A stretch of 9,611 nt of DNA from Fibrobacter sp. UBA1765 (GTDB lineage Bacteria > Fibrobacterota > Fibrobacteria > Fibrobacterales > Fibrobacteraceae): positions 1 through 9,611 of the forward strand of contig DCGZ01000100.1 of NCBI GenBank assembly GCA_002314675.1, in the 5' to 3' direction. The notes below the pieces were generated by a model that was not told the DNA's origin, did not search any database, and saw only the letters and a list, made by a program, of their open reading frames with translations. Position 1 is the stretch's first letter. The number at the start of each line of letters is the position of its first letter. Of the stretch, positions 1 to 6,025 are shown piece after piece. Made by a program: the position numbers and the translations under genes.

Positions 1-2
1 AA

Positions 3-23
3 CCCCTGTACCCTAGACCCTAA
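3..23. repeat. Heptamer tandem repeat, type NNCCTAR, 3 units
   Basis: Three consecutive 7-bp units fit a loose NNCCTRN pattern, for example ACCCTAG at 10-16 and ACCCTAA at 17-23. They are in the same family as the longer array at 84-139. The array may begin before the window. Confidence 0.6.
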
Positions 24-44
24 AACATGAAAATTTGCATTCAC

Positions 45-80
45 CTCTCGTCTGTAGGCCCAAAGGCCCGTTCTCTCGTC
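45..80. repeat. Short hairpin flanked by CTCTCGTC direct repeats
   Basis: The 8-mer CTCTCGTC occurs at 45-52 and again at 73-80, exactly 28 bp (four heptamers) apart. Between the copies GGCC-CAAA-GGCC (57-68) can fold into a 4-bp stem. The layout, with short repeats flanking a small hairpin, resembles the mosaic downstream of the transpeptidase gene. No function is apparent. Confidence 0.5.
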
Positions 81-83
81 AAA

Positions 84-139
84 GCACTAGCCCCTAGATC
101 CTAGCCCCTAGCCCCTAAATCCTAAATCCTGAACCCTAA
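84..139. repeat. Heptamer tandem repeat, type NNCCTAR, 8 units
   Basis: Eight consecutive degenerate 7-bp units in perfect 7-bp register make up this array. Examples are CCCCTAG (91-97, 105-111), ATCCTAA (119-125) and ACCCTAA (133-139). The last unit supplies an in-frame TAA at 137-139, so the downstream membrane-protein gene cannot start further upstream. The array ends 24 nt before the preferred ATG, so it sits in the promoter or leader region of that gene. Confidence 0.75.
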
Positions 140-163
140 AAAAAACTATCTTTGCGCTCGATT

Positions 164-1108
164 ATGGTAACACCTAGAGACGGATGGGATGTTTTTATTG
201 ATGCGATAACCGCAAAGTGCCCTGGCTTTGTGAAAATTGCTGTTGTTGCCGGAAAATCATTCTTCTATTACCATGGTTTTACTCGTGCTGCTTCTTTAAC
301 GTATACGACGTTCCTTGCGGCAATCCCATTTTTGATTTTACTTACATCCATTGCCATTTATGTAGGCTTTGGTTCGCTTCTTTCTGACTATTGGCCGCTA
401 CTCGAAAGTGTCAAGCCTTTTGAAAAGCTTGTGGTGAATCTTCGCCCGATTCTAGAAAATGCAGAGCATGTTCCTGTAAAGGAGCTTGGCTTGATTGGTG
501 TGTCTGGTCTGTTCATTACCTTTATGCTCGCGATTGGTTCTCTAGAAATCAATTTTAACGTGGTATGGGAAAATAAGACTTCCAGGACTTTTTTGCATCA
601 ATGCCTTGCGTACTCGCCGATACTTGTCGTGAGTGCAGGCTTTATTGGCATTTTTACTGGTTTTGCGAAGAACATGCATTCTCTTTGCGAGCGTCTGCTG
701 GTGCAGGACTTGCATTTTGGACAAGAGTTCATGGATGCTTTGCAGGGTGTGTTCTGGTTTACTTCTGTGAATGTACTTGCGTATTTGGTAATTTTCCTTA
801 TGCTTTGGGCCTTGCCGAGCAGGCCTGCCAGTTACCCTAAAAAGCGTTTGATTCCAACATGTTTTTTGGCAGCCTTGATTGCCTTGGCCGCCATATATAT
901 TTATTCATTTGTCATATCTCAAATACAGTCGGCTCTTTTTGAACGTTATTCCCTTTTGTATGGCTCGCTAGCCTTTATTCCGTTGCTTTTGCTTTTGGTC
1001 TTTGGTATTTGGTCCATTATTTTGTGTGCGAATAGTTTGGTATGGACGATTTGTAATTGGCCGCATGCGCGTAAGCGTAAGTGGAACTGGACCAATAAGC
1101 TTTTATAG
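164..1108 (+). CDS. YihY/BrkB-family integral membrane protein
   Basis: This is a polytopic inner-membrane protein of the YihY/virulence factor BrkB family, whose members were once misnamed ribonuclease BN and have no firmly established biochemical role. The product is 314 aa from ATG 164, close to the usual size of about 290-320 aa. Six hydrophobic segments are visible, near residues 46-71, 108-128, 148-170, 196-218, 231-253 and 267-295. Family-type motifs are RAASLTYTTFLAAIPFL in the first segment and YSLLYGSLAFIPLLLL near the last, followed by a basic tail (HARKRKWNW). The start is uncertain: TTG 152 would add four residues, and neither start has a visible Shine-Dalgarno sequence. It heads a likely operon, since orn starts 11 nt after the stop and the orn ribosome-binding site overlaps this gene's stop codon. 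Confidence 0.88.
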   Translation: MVTPRDGWDVFIDAITAKCPGFVKIAVVAGKSFFYYHGFTRAASLTYTTFLAAIPFLILLTSIAIYVGFGSLLSDYWPLLESVKPFEKLVVNLRPILENAEHVPVKELGLIGVSGLFITFMLAIGSLEINFNVVWENKTSRTFLHQCLAYSPILVVSAGFIGIFTGFAKNMHSLCERLLVQDLHFGQEFMDALQGVFWFTSVNVLAYLVIFLMLWALPSRPASYPKKRLIPTCFLAALIALAAIYIYSFVISQIQSALFERYSLLYGSLAFIPLLLLLVFGIWSIILCANSLVWTICNWPHARKRKWNWTNKLL

Positions 1109-1113
1109 AGAGG
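1107..1113 (+). promoter_or_regulatory. Ribosome-binding site of orn, overlapping the upstream stop
   Basis: AGAGAGG lies 6 nt before ATG 1120 and overlaps the TAG stop (1106-1108) of the membrane-protein gene. This arrangement suggests translational coupling of the two genes. Confidence 0.7.
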
Positions 1114-1119
1114 TTTTGA

Positions 1120-1680
1120 ATGGCACGGTCGAATCCTAATCTTGTTTGGATGGACTTGGAAATGTCTGGGCTAGATCCGGAAAGTGATGTTATACTGGAA
1201 ATAGCAACAATCGTTACCGATGCAAACTTGAATATCCTTGAAGAAGGTCCCGTGCTTGCCGTTCACCAGCCCCAGAATGTTTTTGAAGCGATGGATGACT
1301 GGAATACAAGACACCATACCCAGAGTGGCCTTGTGGACCGCTGCCGCAAGTCCCAGTATTCTTTAGCCGATTGCGAAGACGTTACCTTAAAGTTCATCAA
1401 GAAATATACTGTGGAACGGGGCAATGTACTGTGCGGAAATTCCATAACGCAAGACCGTAGATTTCTTTATAAGTATATGCCAAAGCTTTCTGCATGGCTG
1501 AATTATCGCAATGTCGATGTTTCTTCTATCAAGGAACTAGCCTTTCGTTGGTATCCAAACTTGCCTGAATTTCAGAAGATGGAACGCCACCAGGCCCTTG
1601 ATGATATACGCGAAAGTATCGCTGAATTGCAATACTATAAAAAGACAATTTTCGTGAATAAGCCTGTAAAGGAATTCTAG
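1120..1680 (+). CDS. orn: Oligoribonuclease (3'-5' exoribonuclease, DEDDh)
   Basis: Orn degrades RNA fragments of two to five nucleotides, chiefly dinucleotides, to mononucleotides. It completes mRNA turnover and clears pGpG left from cyclic-di-GMP breakdown. The 186-aa product matches the usual length of about 180 aa. All DEDDh residues are visible: D12 and E14 in WMDLEMSGL, D112 in GNSITQDRRFL, and H157 plus D162 in RHQALDDIRESIAEL. The family signatures KYMPKL and YRNVDVSSIKEL are also present. A good Shine-Dalgarno sequence fixes the start. The gene sits second in a tight cluster, and the transpeptidase gene starts 5 nt after its stop. Orn is known mainly from Proteobacteria and Actinobacteria, so the nearest relatives are worth tracing. 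Confidence 0.97.
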   Translation: MARSNPNLVWMDLEMSGLDPESDVILEIATIVTDANLNILEEGPVLAVHQPQNVFEAMDDWNTRHHTQSGLVDRCRKSQYSLADCEDVTLKFIKKYTVERGNVLCGNSITQDRRFLYKYMPKLSAWLNYRNVDVSSIKELAFRWYPNLPEFQKMERHQALDDIRESIAELQYYKKTIFVNKPVKEF

Positions 1681-1685
1681 CCGGT

Positions 1686-3092
1686 ATGAATAAAAAATAT
1701 TCAAACAAAAGATATTCTTTTGACAGGGAGTCCATGAAAAACTTTTCCTTGAGTCAATTGAATAAAAAACAGAGAATGCTGTTTAGGCTTGGTTTGGTTA
1801 TTTGCATTTTTGCACTGGGTGCATTGTTTGGAAATTTTATTTCTGGCGGGCCCAAGACGTCGTATTCTTCTAATGAAAACTCAGAAGATGTGGTTGCCGT
1901 AGTCGATTCGGTTCCTTTGGATGCCTTGCAGGAACCTGTTTCGGAAGATGTTGCTGAGGAGCCTGCAAAGAATGTCGAAGTTGCTCCGGCAAAAGAAGAA
2001 CCTGCAAAAATTGAAGAAAATCCTTCTGAAAAAAATCCTGAAGAGAAAGTGGCCGAACCGGCCGTGCCAAAGCAGCCTATCGACAGTACGCATATTCTTT
2101 CGCAGAAGTCTACTTTCTTTTCTAAAAAGCTAGATAACTTGCTTCGTACCTATCATCCTGATTACGCAATGTACCTGGTAGTAGATGCGAAGTCAAATGA
2201 AATTTTGGCTTGGGGTGAACGCAGGGATGATGAAATTCAGACTAAGCCGGATTTTCTTTCAAGGTCTACGTTCCCTGCGGCATCCCTTATTAAAACGGTG
2301 ACTGTTGCCGCGGCTCTTGAAAGTAGGCAGTATTCCTTAGATACTGAAATTCCAATTCTTGGTAGCCATCATACATTGTATAAGAATCAATTGCGACCAA
2401 AGGAAGGTGGCAAGTATCCGATGGTCACTTTGCAAGATGCCTATGCGTTGTCAAGCAATCCGCCTATGGCCATTGTCGGTTACAAGGTTGGCGCAAAGGC
2501 TTTAAAGAATGCCGGTGCAAAGCTTGGCTTTAATCAGACGTTTGCTGGTAACGCTCCGAACAAGTCTACGTATGCTCCTCCAGATACCGGTTATGCCCTT
2601 GCTGAAATTGCCTCGGGCTTTAACGAGCTGACTACGATTTCTCCGCTGCTTGCCGCAGCGCAGATTCGAGCGATCTTGATGAAGCGACCGTTAGAAATTC
2701 CGTATGCAAAGGGGCTTGCTCCTTATGCGCCGGAGCGCCCGATCGCGCTGACAAATATGAAGTTCAGAGAGAATACCTATTATGGCCTAAGGCAGGCGAT
2801 GCTTCGCTCTGTTACGAACGGAACGTGTAGAAAGAATATTTCTACAAGGAACATGTCGCGCAAGTCGTACGATGAATTGTATATTGGAGGAAAGACCGGT
2901 TCACTGGATGGCTCTGACCCGGCAGGGCGTTACGAATGGTTCGCTGGTTTTGCTCAAAAGAAGGAACATCCTGACGAAGCTATTGTTCTTGTGATTATGC
3001 AAGTGCATAAAGAAATCAGGTCGCAGCCGGCAACGCAGGTCGCTGCAGTTATCTTTAACTATTGGGCAAACAATACGAGAGAAAAGAAATAG
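1686..3092 (+). CDS. Penicillin-binding transpeptidase, single-domain, membrane-anchored
   Basis: This is a serine DD-transpeptidase-like protein that probably cross-links peptidoglycan in the periplasm. The 468 aa comprise a basic cytoplasmic tail (1-30), one membrane anchor (about 32-53) and a Glu/Pro/Ala/Lys-rich linker (about 62-132). The C-terminal catalytic domain runs from about 145 to 460. All three penicillin-binding motifs are present: SLIK with nucleophile S200 and K203, SSN at 256-258, and KTGS starting at K403, followed by EWFAGFA. There is no glycosyltransferase domain and no room for the usual class B dimerisation region. The protein is therefore shorter than PBP2 or PBP3, and its exact role is unclear. 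AAAGGA (1668-1673), inside the end of orn, is a plausible ribosome-binding site 12 nt before ATG 1686. ATG 1734 has AGGGAG only 3 nt upstream and is less likely. It is last in the cluster with orn. Confidence 0.9.
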   Translation: MNKKYSNKRYSFDRESMKNFSLSQLNKKQRMLFRLGLVICIFALGALFGNFISGGPKTSYSSNENSEDVVAVVDSVPLDALQEPVSEDVAEEPAKNVEVAPAKEEPAKIEENPSEKNPEEKVAEPAVPKQPIDSTHILSQKSTFFSKKLDNLLRTYHPDYAMYLVVDAKSNEILAWGERRDDEIQTKPDFLSRSTFPAASLIKTVTVAAALESRQYSLDTEIPILGSHHTLYKNQLRPKEGGKYPMVTLQDAYALSSNPPMAIVGYKVGAKALKNAGAKLGFNQTFAGNAPNKSTYAPPDTGYALAEIASGFNELTTISPLLAAAQIRAILMKRPLEIPYAKGLAPYAPERPIALTNMKFRENTYYGLRQAMLRSVTNGTCRKNISTRNMSRKSYDELYIGGKTGSLDGSDPAGRYEWFAGFAQKKEHPDEAIVLVIMQVHKEIRSQPATQVAAVIFNYWANNTREKK

Positions 3093-3117
3093 GATAATTG
3101 GAATCAGGAGTCGGGAC

Positions 3118-3130
3118 GCACCTTCGGTGC
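3118..3130. repeat. Hairpin with GAA/TTC loop after the transpeptidase gene
   Basis: GCACC-TTC-GGTGC forms a 5-bp stem with a 3-nt loop, followed by TTTAA. It begins 25 nt after the transpeptidase stop, so weak intrinsic termination is possible. The short stem and absence of a real T-tract make it more like the other hairpin modules in this spacer. On the minus strand its loop is GAA, as in the hairpin at 3197-3209. Confidence 0.5.
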
Positions 3131-3139
3131 TTTAAGGCG

Positions 3140-3166
3140 TGAGGTCGGCGCTTACGCGCCTAGAGG
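3140..3166 (-). repeat. Modular repeat CCTCTA-hairpin-GACCTCA, copy 1 (inverted)
   Basis: Read on the minus strand this is CCTCTA, then the hairpin GGCGC-GTAA-GCGCC (3147-3160), then GACCTCA. The flanks are identical to those of the + strand copy at 3191-3216, whereas the stem sequence is entirely different yet still self-complementary. Confidence 0.7.
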
Positions 3167-3182
3167 AAAAGCTAATTACAAT

Positions 3183-3216
3183 ACCTCATACCTCTAGATG
3201 CGAAGCATCGACCTCA
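3183..3216 (+). repeat. Modular repeat ACCTCAT-CCTCTA-hairpin-GACCTCA, copy 2
   Basis: Heptamers ACCTCAT (3183-3189) and ACCTCTA (3190-3196) precede a perfect hairpin, GATGC-GAA-GCATC (3197-3209), followed by GACCTCA (3210-3216). The hairpin contains GCGAAGC, known from DNA biophysics as an exceptionally stable mini-hairpin. It pairs as an inverted partner with the copy at 3140-3166. Confidence 0.72.
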
Positions 3217-3217
3217 A

Positions 3218-3250
3218 AGCGAAGCGACCTCATACCTCTCTGTCGACAGA
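3218..3250 (+). repeat. AGCGAAGCGACCTCATACCT element plus 12-bp palindrome
   Basis: The 20-mer at 3218-3237 recurs in inverted orientation, with one mismatch, at the right end of the window (9592-9611). Its ACCTCATACCTCT portion (3227-3239) is an exact repeat of 3183-3195. It runs into the perfect palindrome TCTGTCGACAGA (3239-3250), so again a CCTC heptamer is followed by a self-complementary block. Confidence 0.68.
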
Positions 3251-3287
3251 CGTCAGCCTACTGCCGACAACATGAAAAATTACAGTA

Positions 3288-3301
3288 CCACTAGCCCCTA
3301 A
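3288..3301. repeat. Heptamer repeat, type NNCCTAR, 2 units
   Basis: CCACTAG and CCCCTAA repeat the register and consensus of the array at 84-139, here 10 nt before the lgt ribosome-binding site. The preceding ACATGAAAA (3270-3278) also matches 25-33, so the two spacers share more than the heptamers. Confidence 0.5.
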
Positions 3302-3324
3302 AATTTGAAATAAGGAATTGAAAC

Positions 3325-4209
3325 ATGTCTTTTTGGAATTTGATACCTTCGAACTTTGATGGCATAGCCATTGAAATTGGTAGTTTCCCAGTGCATTGGT
3401 ATGGGCTTATGTACTTGTTTGCATTTGCAACATGCTTTGCTCTTATCGTGCATACCAATAAAAAGGAACAATTGGGCCTTACAAAGGAACAGCTGGATAG
3501 CTTTTTGACCTGGGTAATCCTTGGTATTATTCTTGGTGCTCGCCTTGGCTATGTGTTCTTTTATCAGCCTGGTTATTATTTGTCGCACCCGCTTGAAATT
3601 ATTATGCCATTTAAAAGCGATGCGACGGGTATGCATTTTACAGGTATTTCTGGAATGTCTTACCATGGTGGGCTTATCGGTTCCATTATTACGGTTTGCA
3701 TTTGCATGTACAAGAACAAGATGCCGTTCCGAACAACGATTAATTTGGGCTTTTTCGCAGTTCCGCTTGGCTATACCTGGGGGCGTTGGGGCAATTTTGT
3801 AAATGGAGAACTTTTTGGCGAAGTTACTACTAGCCCGATCGGCATGTGGTTCCCGCAGGCTCACGATAGTCCGATAACGGCCCCGATTTTGCATCATCCA
3901 TCACAGCTATATGAAATGGTGTTTGAAGGAATCGTACTTTTCGTAATTTTGTACTTCCTTCGTAAAAAGCCAATGTTCCGCAATCAGATGATGAGTGTAT
4001 ACCTTATGGGGTATGGTCTCTTTAGGTTCTTCATCGAATTTTTCCGTCGCCCAGATGCACATCTTGGTCGAGTGGACTTGTTTGGCATGAGCCGAGGCCA
4101 GACACTTTGTTCTGTAATGATTATTGCAGGAATTGTATTATTTATATGGAATTACAGGCTTGACAAGAAAAAGGGGCTTTTGGAGCCCTCTCAAGATTCT
4201 AAAAAATGA
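3325..4209 (+). CDS. lgt: Phosphatidylglycerol--prolipoprotein diacylglyceryl transferase
   Basis: Lgt is the inner-membrane enzyme that moves diacylglycerol from phosphatidylglycerol onto the lipobox cysteine of prolipoproteins, the first step of lipoprotein maturation. The 294-aa product matches the usual 260-300 aa with about seven membrane segments. Visible family motifs are HWYGLMYLFAF (24-34), GARLGYVFFY (71-80), MSYHGGLIGS with the conserved His114, the signature GRWGNFVNGELFGEVT (153-168), HPSQLYE (191-197) and the C-terminal FIEFFRRPDAHLG (236-248). The arginines of GRWGN and FFRRPD match those essential in Escherichia coli Lgt. TAAGGA (3311-3316), 8 nt before ATG 3325, supports the start. 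The gene appears monocistronic, bounded by a repeat-rich spacer and a strong terminator. Confidence 0.97.
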   Translation: MSFWNLIPSNFDGIAIEIGSFPVHWYGLMYLFAFATCFALIVHTNKKEQLGLTKEQLDSFLTWVILGIILGARLGYVFFYQPGYYLSHPLEIIMPFKSDATGMHFTGISGMSYHGGLIGSIITVCICMYKNKMPFRTTINLGFFAVPLGYTWGRWGNFVNGELFGEVTTSPIGMWFPQAHDSPITAPILHHPSQLYEMVFEGIVLFVILYFLRKKPMFRNQMMSVYLMGYGLFRFFIEFFRRPDAHLGRVDLFGMSRGQTLCSVMIIAGIVLFIWNYRLDKKKGLLEPSQDSKK

Positions 4210-4224
4210 ATTTTTAGCTAATTT

Positions 4225-4256
4225 GGAATCCGGTGTAAAAGCCGGATTTTCATTTT
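4225..4256 (+). terminator. Intrinsic terminator of lgt
   Basis: AATCCGG (4227-4233) pairs perfectly with CCGGATT (4242-4248) around an 8-nt loop, with two possible G-T pairs extending the stem. A T-rich tail follows (TTCATTTT). It begins 16 nt after the lgt stop. Confidence 0.85.
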
Positions 4257-4277
4257 ATGAAATGTACAATACAAAAG

Positions 4278-4306
4278 TGTAACGATAATTGTAGTGTGTT
4301 ACAATT
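4278..4306. promoter_or_regulatory. Operator-like inverted repeats upstream of gdhA
   Basis: AATTGTA (4287-4293) and TACAATT (4300-4306) form a perfect 7-bp inverted repeat with a 6-bp spacer. TGTAAC (4278-4283) and GTTACA (4298-4303) form a second, overlapping inverted pair. A further TGTACAAT lies at 4263-4270. The set lies 33 bp upstream of the -35 box, a position suited to an activator or an upstream regulator. The binding protein is unknown. Confidence 0.5.
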
Positions 4307-4338
4307 TTGTCTTCTTTGGCTAAGGTTTTTTACTTTTT

Positions 4339-4366
4339 TTGAAAAGACTTTGCCATTTGTTATAGT
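4339..4366 (+). promoter_or_regulatory. Putative sigma70-type promoter of gdhA
   Basis: TTGAAA (4339-4344) and TATAGT (4361-4366) are separated by 16 bp. This predicts a transcript start near 4373 and a leader of about 92 nt. The T-rich stretch just upstream fits a strong promoter. Confidence 0.6.
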
Positions 4367-4373
4367 TCAAAAG

Positions 4374-4397
4374 GGTTGAATAGCTATTTTATCAACC
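4374..4397 (+). promoter_or_regulatory. 5'-terminal hairpin in the gdhA leader
   Basis: GGTTGA (4374-4379) pairs perfectly with TCAACC (4392-4397) around a 12-nt loop. If transcription starts near 4373 the hairpin is at the very 5' end of the mRNA, where such structures can stabilise abundant messages. No known riboswitch class is recognisable in the rest of the leader. Confidence 0.4.
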
Positions 4398-4465
4398 GTA
4401 AGTTAACTACAAAAAATGTAGAACTACTCTTAAAACACTCAAACAAAACACGGAGAATAACTCTC

Positions 4466-5815
4466 ATGGCAATTCAAAATGCATACCTCAAGTCCGTCTA
4501 CGAAAAGGTTGTAGCACGTGACCCGGATCAGGCTCTTTTCCACCAGGCAGTTCGTGAATTCCTCGAATCCCTCGACCCAGTTCTCGCTCAGGACAAGTCT
4601 TGGGAAACCAACGGCGTTATCGACCGCCTCGTAGAACCAGAACGCGTTATTACTTTCCGCGTGCCATGGCTCGATGACAAGGGCAACGTTCAGGTTAACC
4701 GTGGTTACCGTGTTCAGTTCAACTCCGCAATCGGTCCTTACAAGGGCGGTCTCCGTCTCCGTGGCGAAGTAACTCTTTCCATGCTCAAGTTCCTCGGCTT
4801 CGAACAGATCTTCAAGAACTCCCTCACAACACTCCCTATGGGTGGCGGCAAGGGCGGTTCCGACTTCGAACCTAAGGGCAAGTCCGATAACGAAGTTATG
4901 CGTTTCTGCCAGTCCTTCATGACTGAACTTTGCAAGCACATCGGTGCTGACACTGACGTTCCGGCTGGTGACCAGGGTACTGGCGCTCGCGAAATCGGTT
5001 ACATGTTCGGTCAGTACAAGCGCATCCGCAACGAATTCGTTGGCGTTCTCACTGGTAAGGGCCTTTCCTACGGTGGTTCCCTCGCTCGTACAGAAGCAAC
5101 TGGTTACGGCCTTTGCTACTTCACACGCGAAATGCTCAAGGACCTCGCAAACACCTCTTTCGCTGGCAAGACTGTTGTAATTTCCGGTTCTGGTAACGTT
5201 GCTATCTACGCAACCCAGAAGGCTCAGGAACTCGGTGCAAAGGTTGTTACCGTTTCTGACTCCAACGGTTACATCTATGACCCGAACGGCATCAAGGTTG
5301 AAGTTGTTCAGCAGATCAAGGAAGTTGAACGCGGCCGTATCTCCGAATACGCAAAGCGCGTTCCGGGTTCCGAATACCACGAAGGTTCTAAGGGAGTTTG
5401 GACTGTCAAGTGCGACATCGCTCTCCCATGCGCAACCCAGAACGAAATCGACGAAGAATCTGCAAAGGCTCTTATCGCTAACGGCGTGATGGCTGTTGCT
5501 GAAGGTGCTAACATGCCTTCTACTCCGGAAGCAATCGAAGCATTCCTCAAGGCTGGCGTTCTCTTTGGACCGGCTAAGGCTGCAAACGCTGGTGGCGTTG
5601 CTACCTCTGGTCTCGAAATGTCCCAGAACTCCGAACGTCTCTCCTGGACATTCGCAGAAGTTGATGCAAAGCTCGATGGCATCATGACCTCCATTTACAA
5701 GGCTGCTTCTTCCGCTGCTGAAAAGTACGGCGACAAGAAGAACCTCGTTATGGGTGCAAACATCGCTGGCTTCCTCAAGGTTGCTGACGCTATGAAGTGG
5801 CAGGGTGCTTGCTAA
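4466..5815 (+). CDS. gdhA: NADP-type glutamate dehydrogenase
   Basis: This cytoplasmic hexameric-type enzyme reductively aminates 2-oxoglutarate with ammonia to give glutamate, a main route of ammonia assimilation. From ATG 4466 the product is 449 aa, like the 447-aa E. coli enzyme. GGAG (4452-4455) lies 10 nt before it. The open frame extends 30 codons further to a TTG at 4376, but that stretch is the leader. Motifs seen are PYKGGLR with K93, the active-site block PMGGGKGGSDFEPKGKS with K129, VPAGDQGTGAREIG with the catalytic-type D169, and the Rossmann motif SGSGNVA (240-246). SDSNG after strand two fits NADP use, and PCATQNEI and AEGANMP are also present. Codon use differs sharply from neighbours (Leu mostly CTC, Phe TTC, Lys AAG, Arg CGT/CGC), as in very highly expressed genes. 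It has its own promoter and terminator. Confidence 0.97.
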   Translation: MAIQNAYLKSVYEKVVARDPDQALFHQAVREFLESLDPVLAQDKSWETNGVIDRLVEPERVITFRVPWLDDKGNVQVNRGYRVQFNSAIGPYKGGLRLRGEVTLSMLKFLGFEQIFKNSLTTLPMGGGKGGSDFEPKGKSDNEVMRFCQSFMTELCKHIGADTDVPAGDQGTGAREIGYMFGQYKRIRNEFVGVLTGKGLSYGGSLARTEATGYGLCYFTREMLKDLANTSFAGKTVVISGSGNVAIYATQKAQELGAKVVTVSDSNGYIYDPNGIKVEVVQQIKEVERGRISEYAKRVPGSEYHEGSKGVWTVKCDIALPCATQNEIDEESAKALIANGVMAVAEGANMPSTPEAIEAFLKAGVLFGPAKAANAGGVATSGLEMSQNSERLSWTFAEVDAKLDGIMTSIYKAASSAAEKYGDKKNLVMGANIAGFLKVADAMKWQGAC

Positions 5816-5856
5816 TTTTTAGCACGCGACTGACTTGATCATAGTCTTATGAAACG

Positions 5857-5890
5857 CCTCGCAAGTTTACGCTTGCGGGGATTTTTTTTT
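5857..5890 (+). terminator. Intrinsic terminator of gdhA
   Basis: CCTCGCAAG (5857-5865) pairs with CTTGCGGGG (5872-5880), 9 bp including one G-T pair, around a 6-nt loop. A run of nine T follows at 5882-5890. This is the clearest terminator in the window. Confidence 0.93.
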
Positions 5891-5950
5891 ATGCTTATTA
5901 TTGCTGGGGCGAACTTTGTAACGTTTGCCGAGGCATAGTAAGTAACGATT

Positions 5951-6007
5951 CTCTGGTCTCTGTACTCTGTCTTCTGTAGTGAGCGAAGCGAACGGTCTGT
6001 CCTCTGA
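5951..6007. repeat. Heptamer repeat, type CTCTGTN, interrupted by a GCGAAGC block
   Basis: Four in-register 7-bp units (5951-5978, for example CTCTGTA at 5958-5964) are followed by a 15-nt block GTGAGCGAAGCGAAC (5979-5993). Two more units follow, GGTCTGT and CCTCTGA (5994-6007). The insert carries AGCGAAGCGA, also present at 3218-3227. The array ends only 18 nt before the mfd start codon and occupies its likely leader. Nothing else was recognised between 5891 and 5950. Confidence 0.62.
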
Positions 6008-6025
6008 ATTACTACCTTTGCTTTC

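Noticed and set aside
84..139. Telomere or CRISPR array
   Set aside because: The CCCTAAA-like unit resembles plant-type telomere repeats, but the array is short, degenerate and embedded in chromosome. The units are also far too short for CRISPR repeats and there are no spacers.
1870..2133. Small overlapping open frames in the transpeptidase linker
   Set aside because: They arise from the repetitive, A/G-rich codons of the Glu/Pro/Ala/Lys linker in other frames and are not independent genes.
3118..3133. Confident intrinsic terminator after the transpeptidase gene
   Set aside because: The stem is only 5 bp and the tail TTTAA is weak, so it was recorded as a hairpin repeat rather than as a terminator.
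3298..3897. 199-codon minus-strand open frame opposite lgt
   Set aside because: It overlaps the conserved part of lgt, its translation looks like an antisense shadow, and no promoter or ribosome-binding site is visible.
4376..4465. 30-codon N-terminal extension of GdhA from TTG 4376
   Set aside because: The extension lies at the predicted transcript start and has no ribosome-binding site. ATG 4466 has one and gives the normal family length.
4439..5380. 313-codon minus-strand open frame opposite gdhA
   Set aside because: It is explained by the extreme codon bias of gdhA, which avoids TTA, CTA and TCA and so removes antisense stops. Its translation shows no recognisable family and there is no ribosome-binding site.
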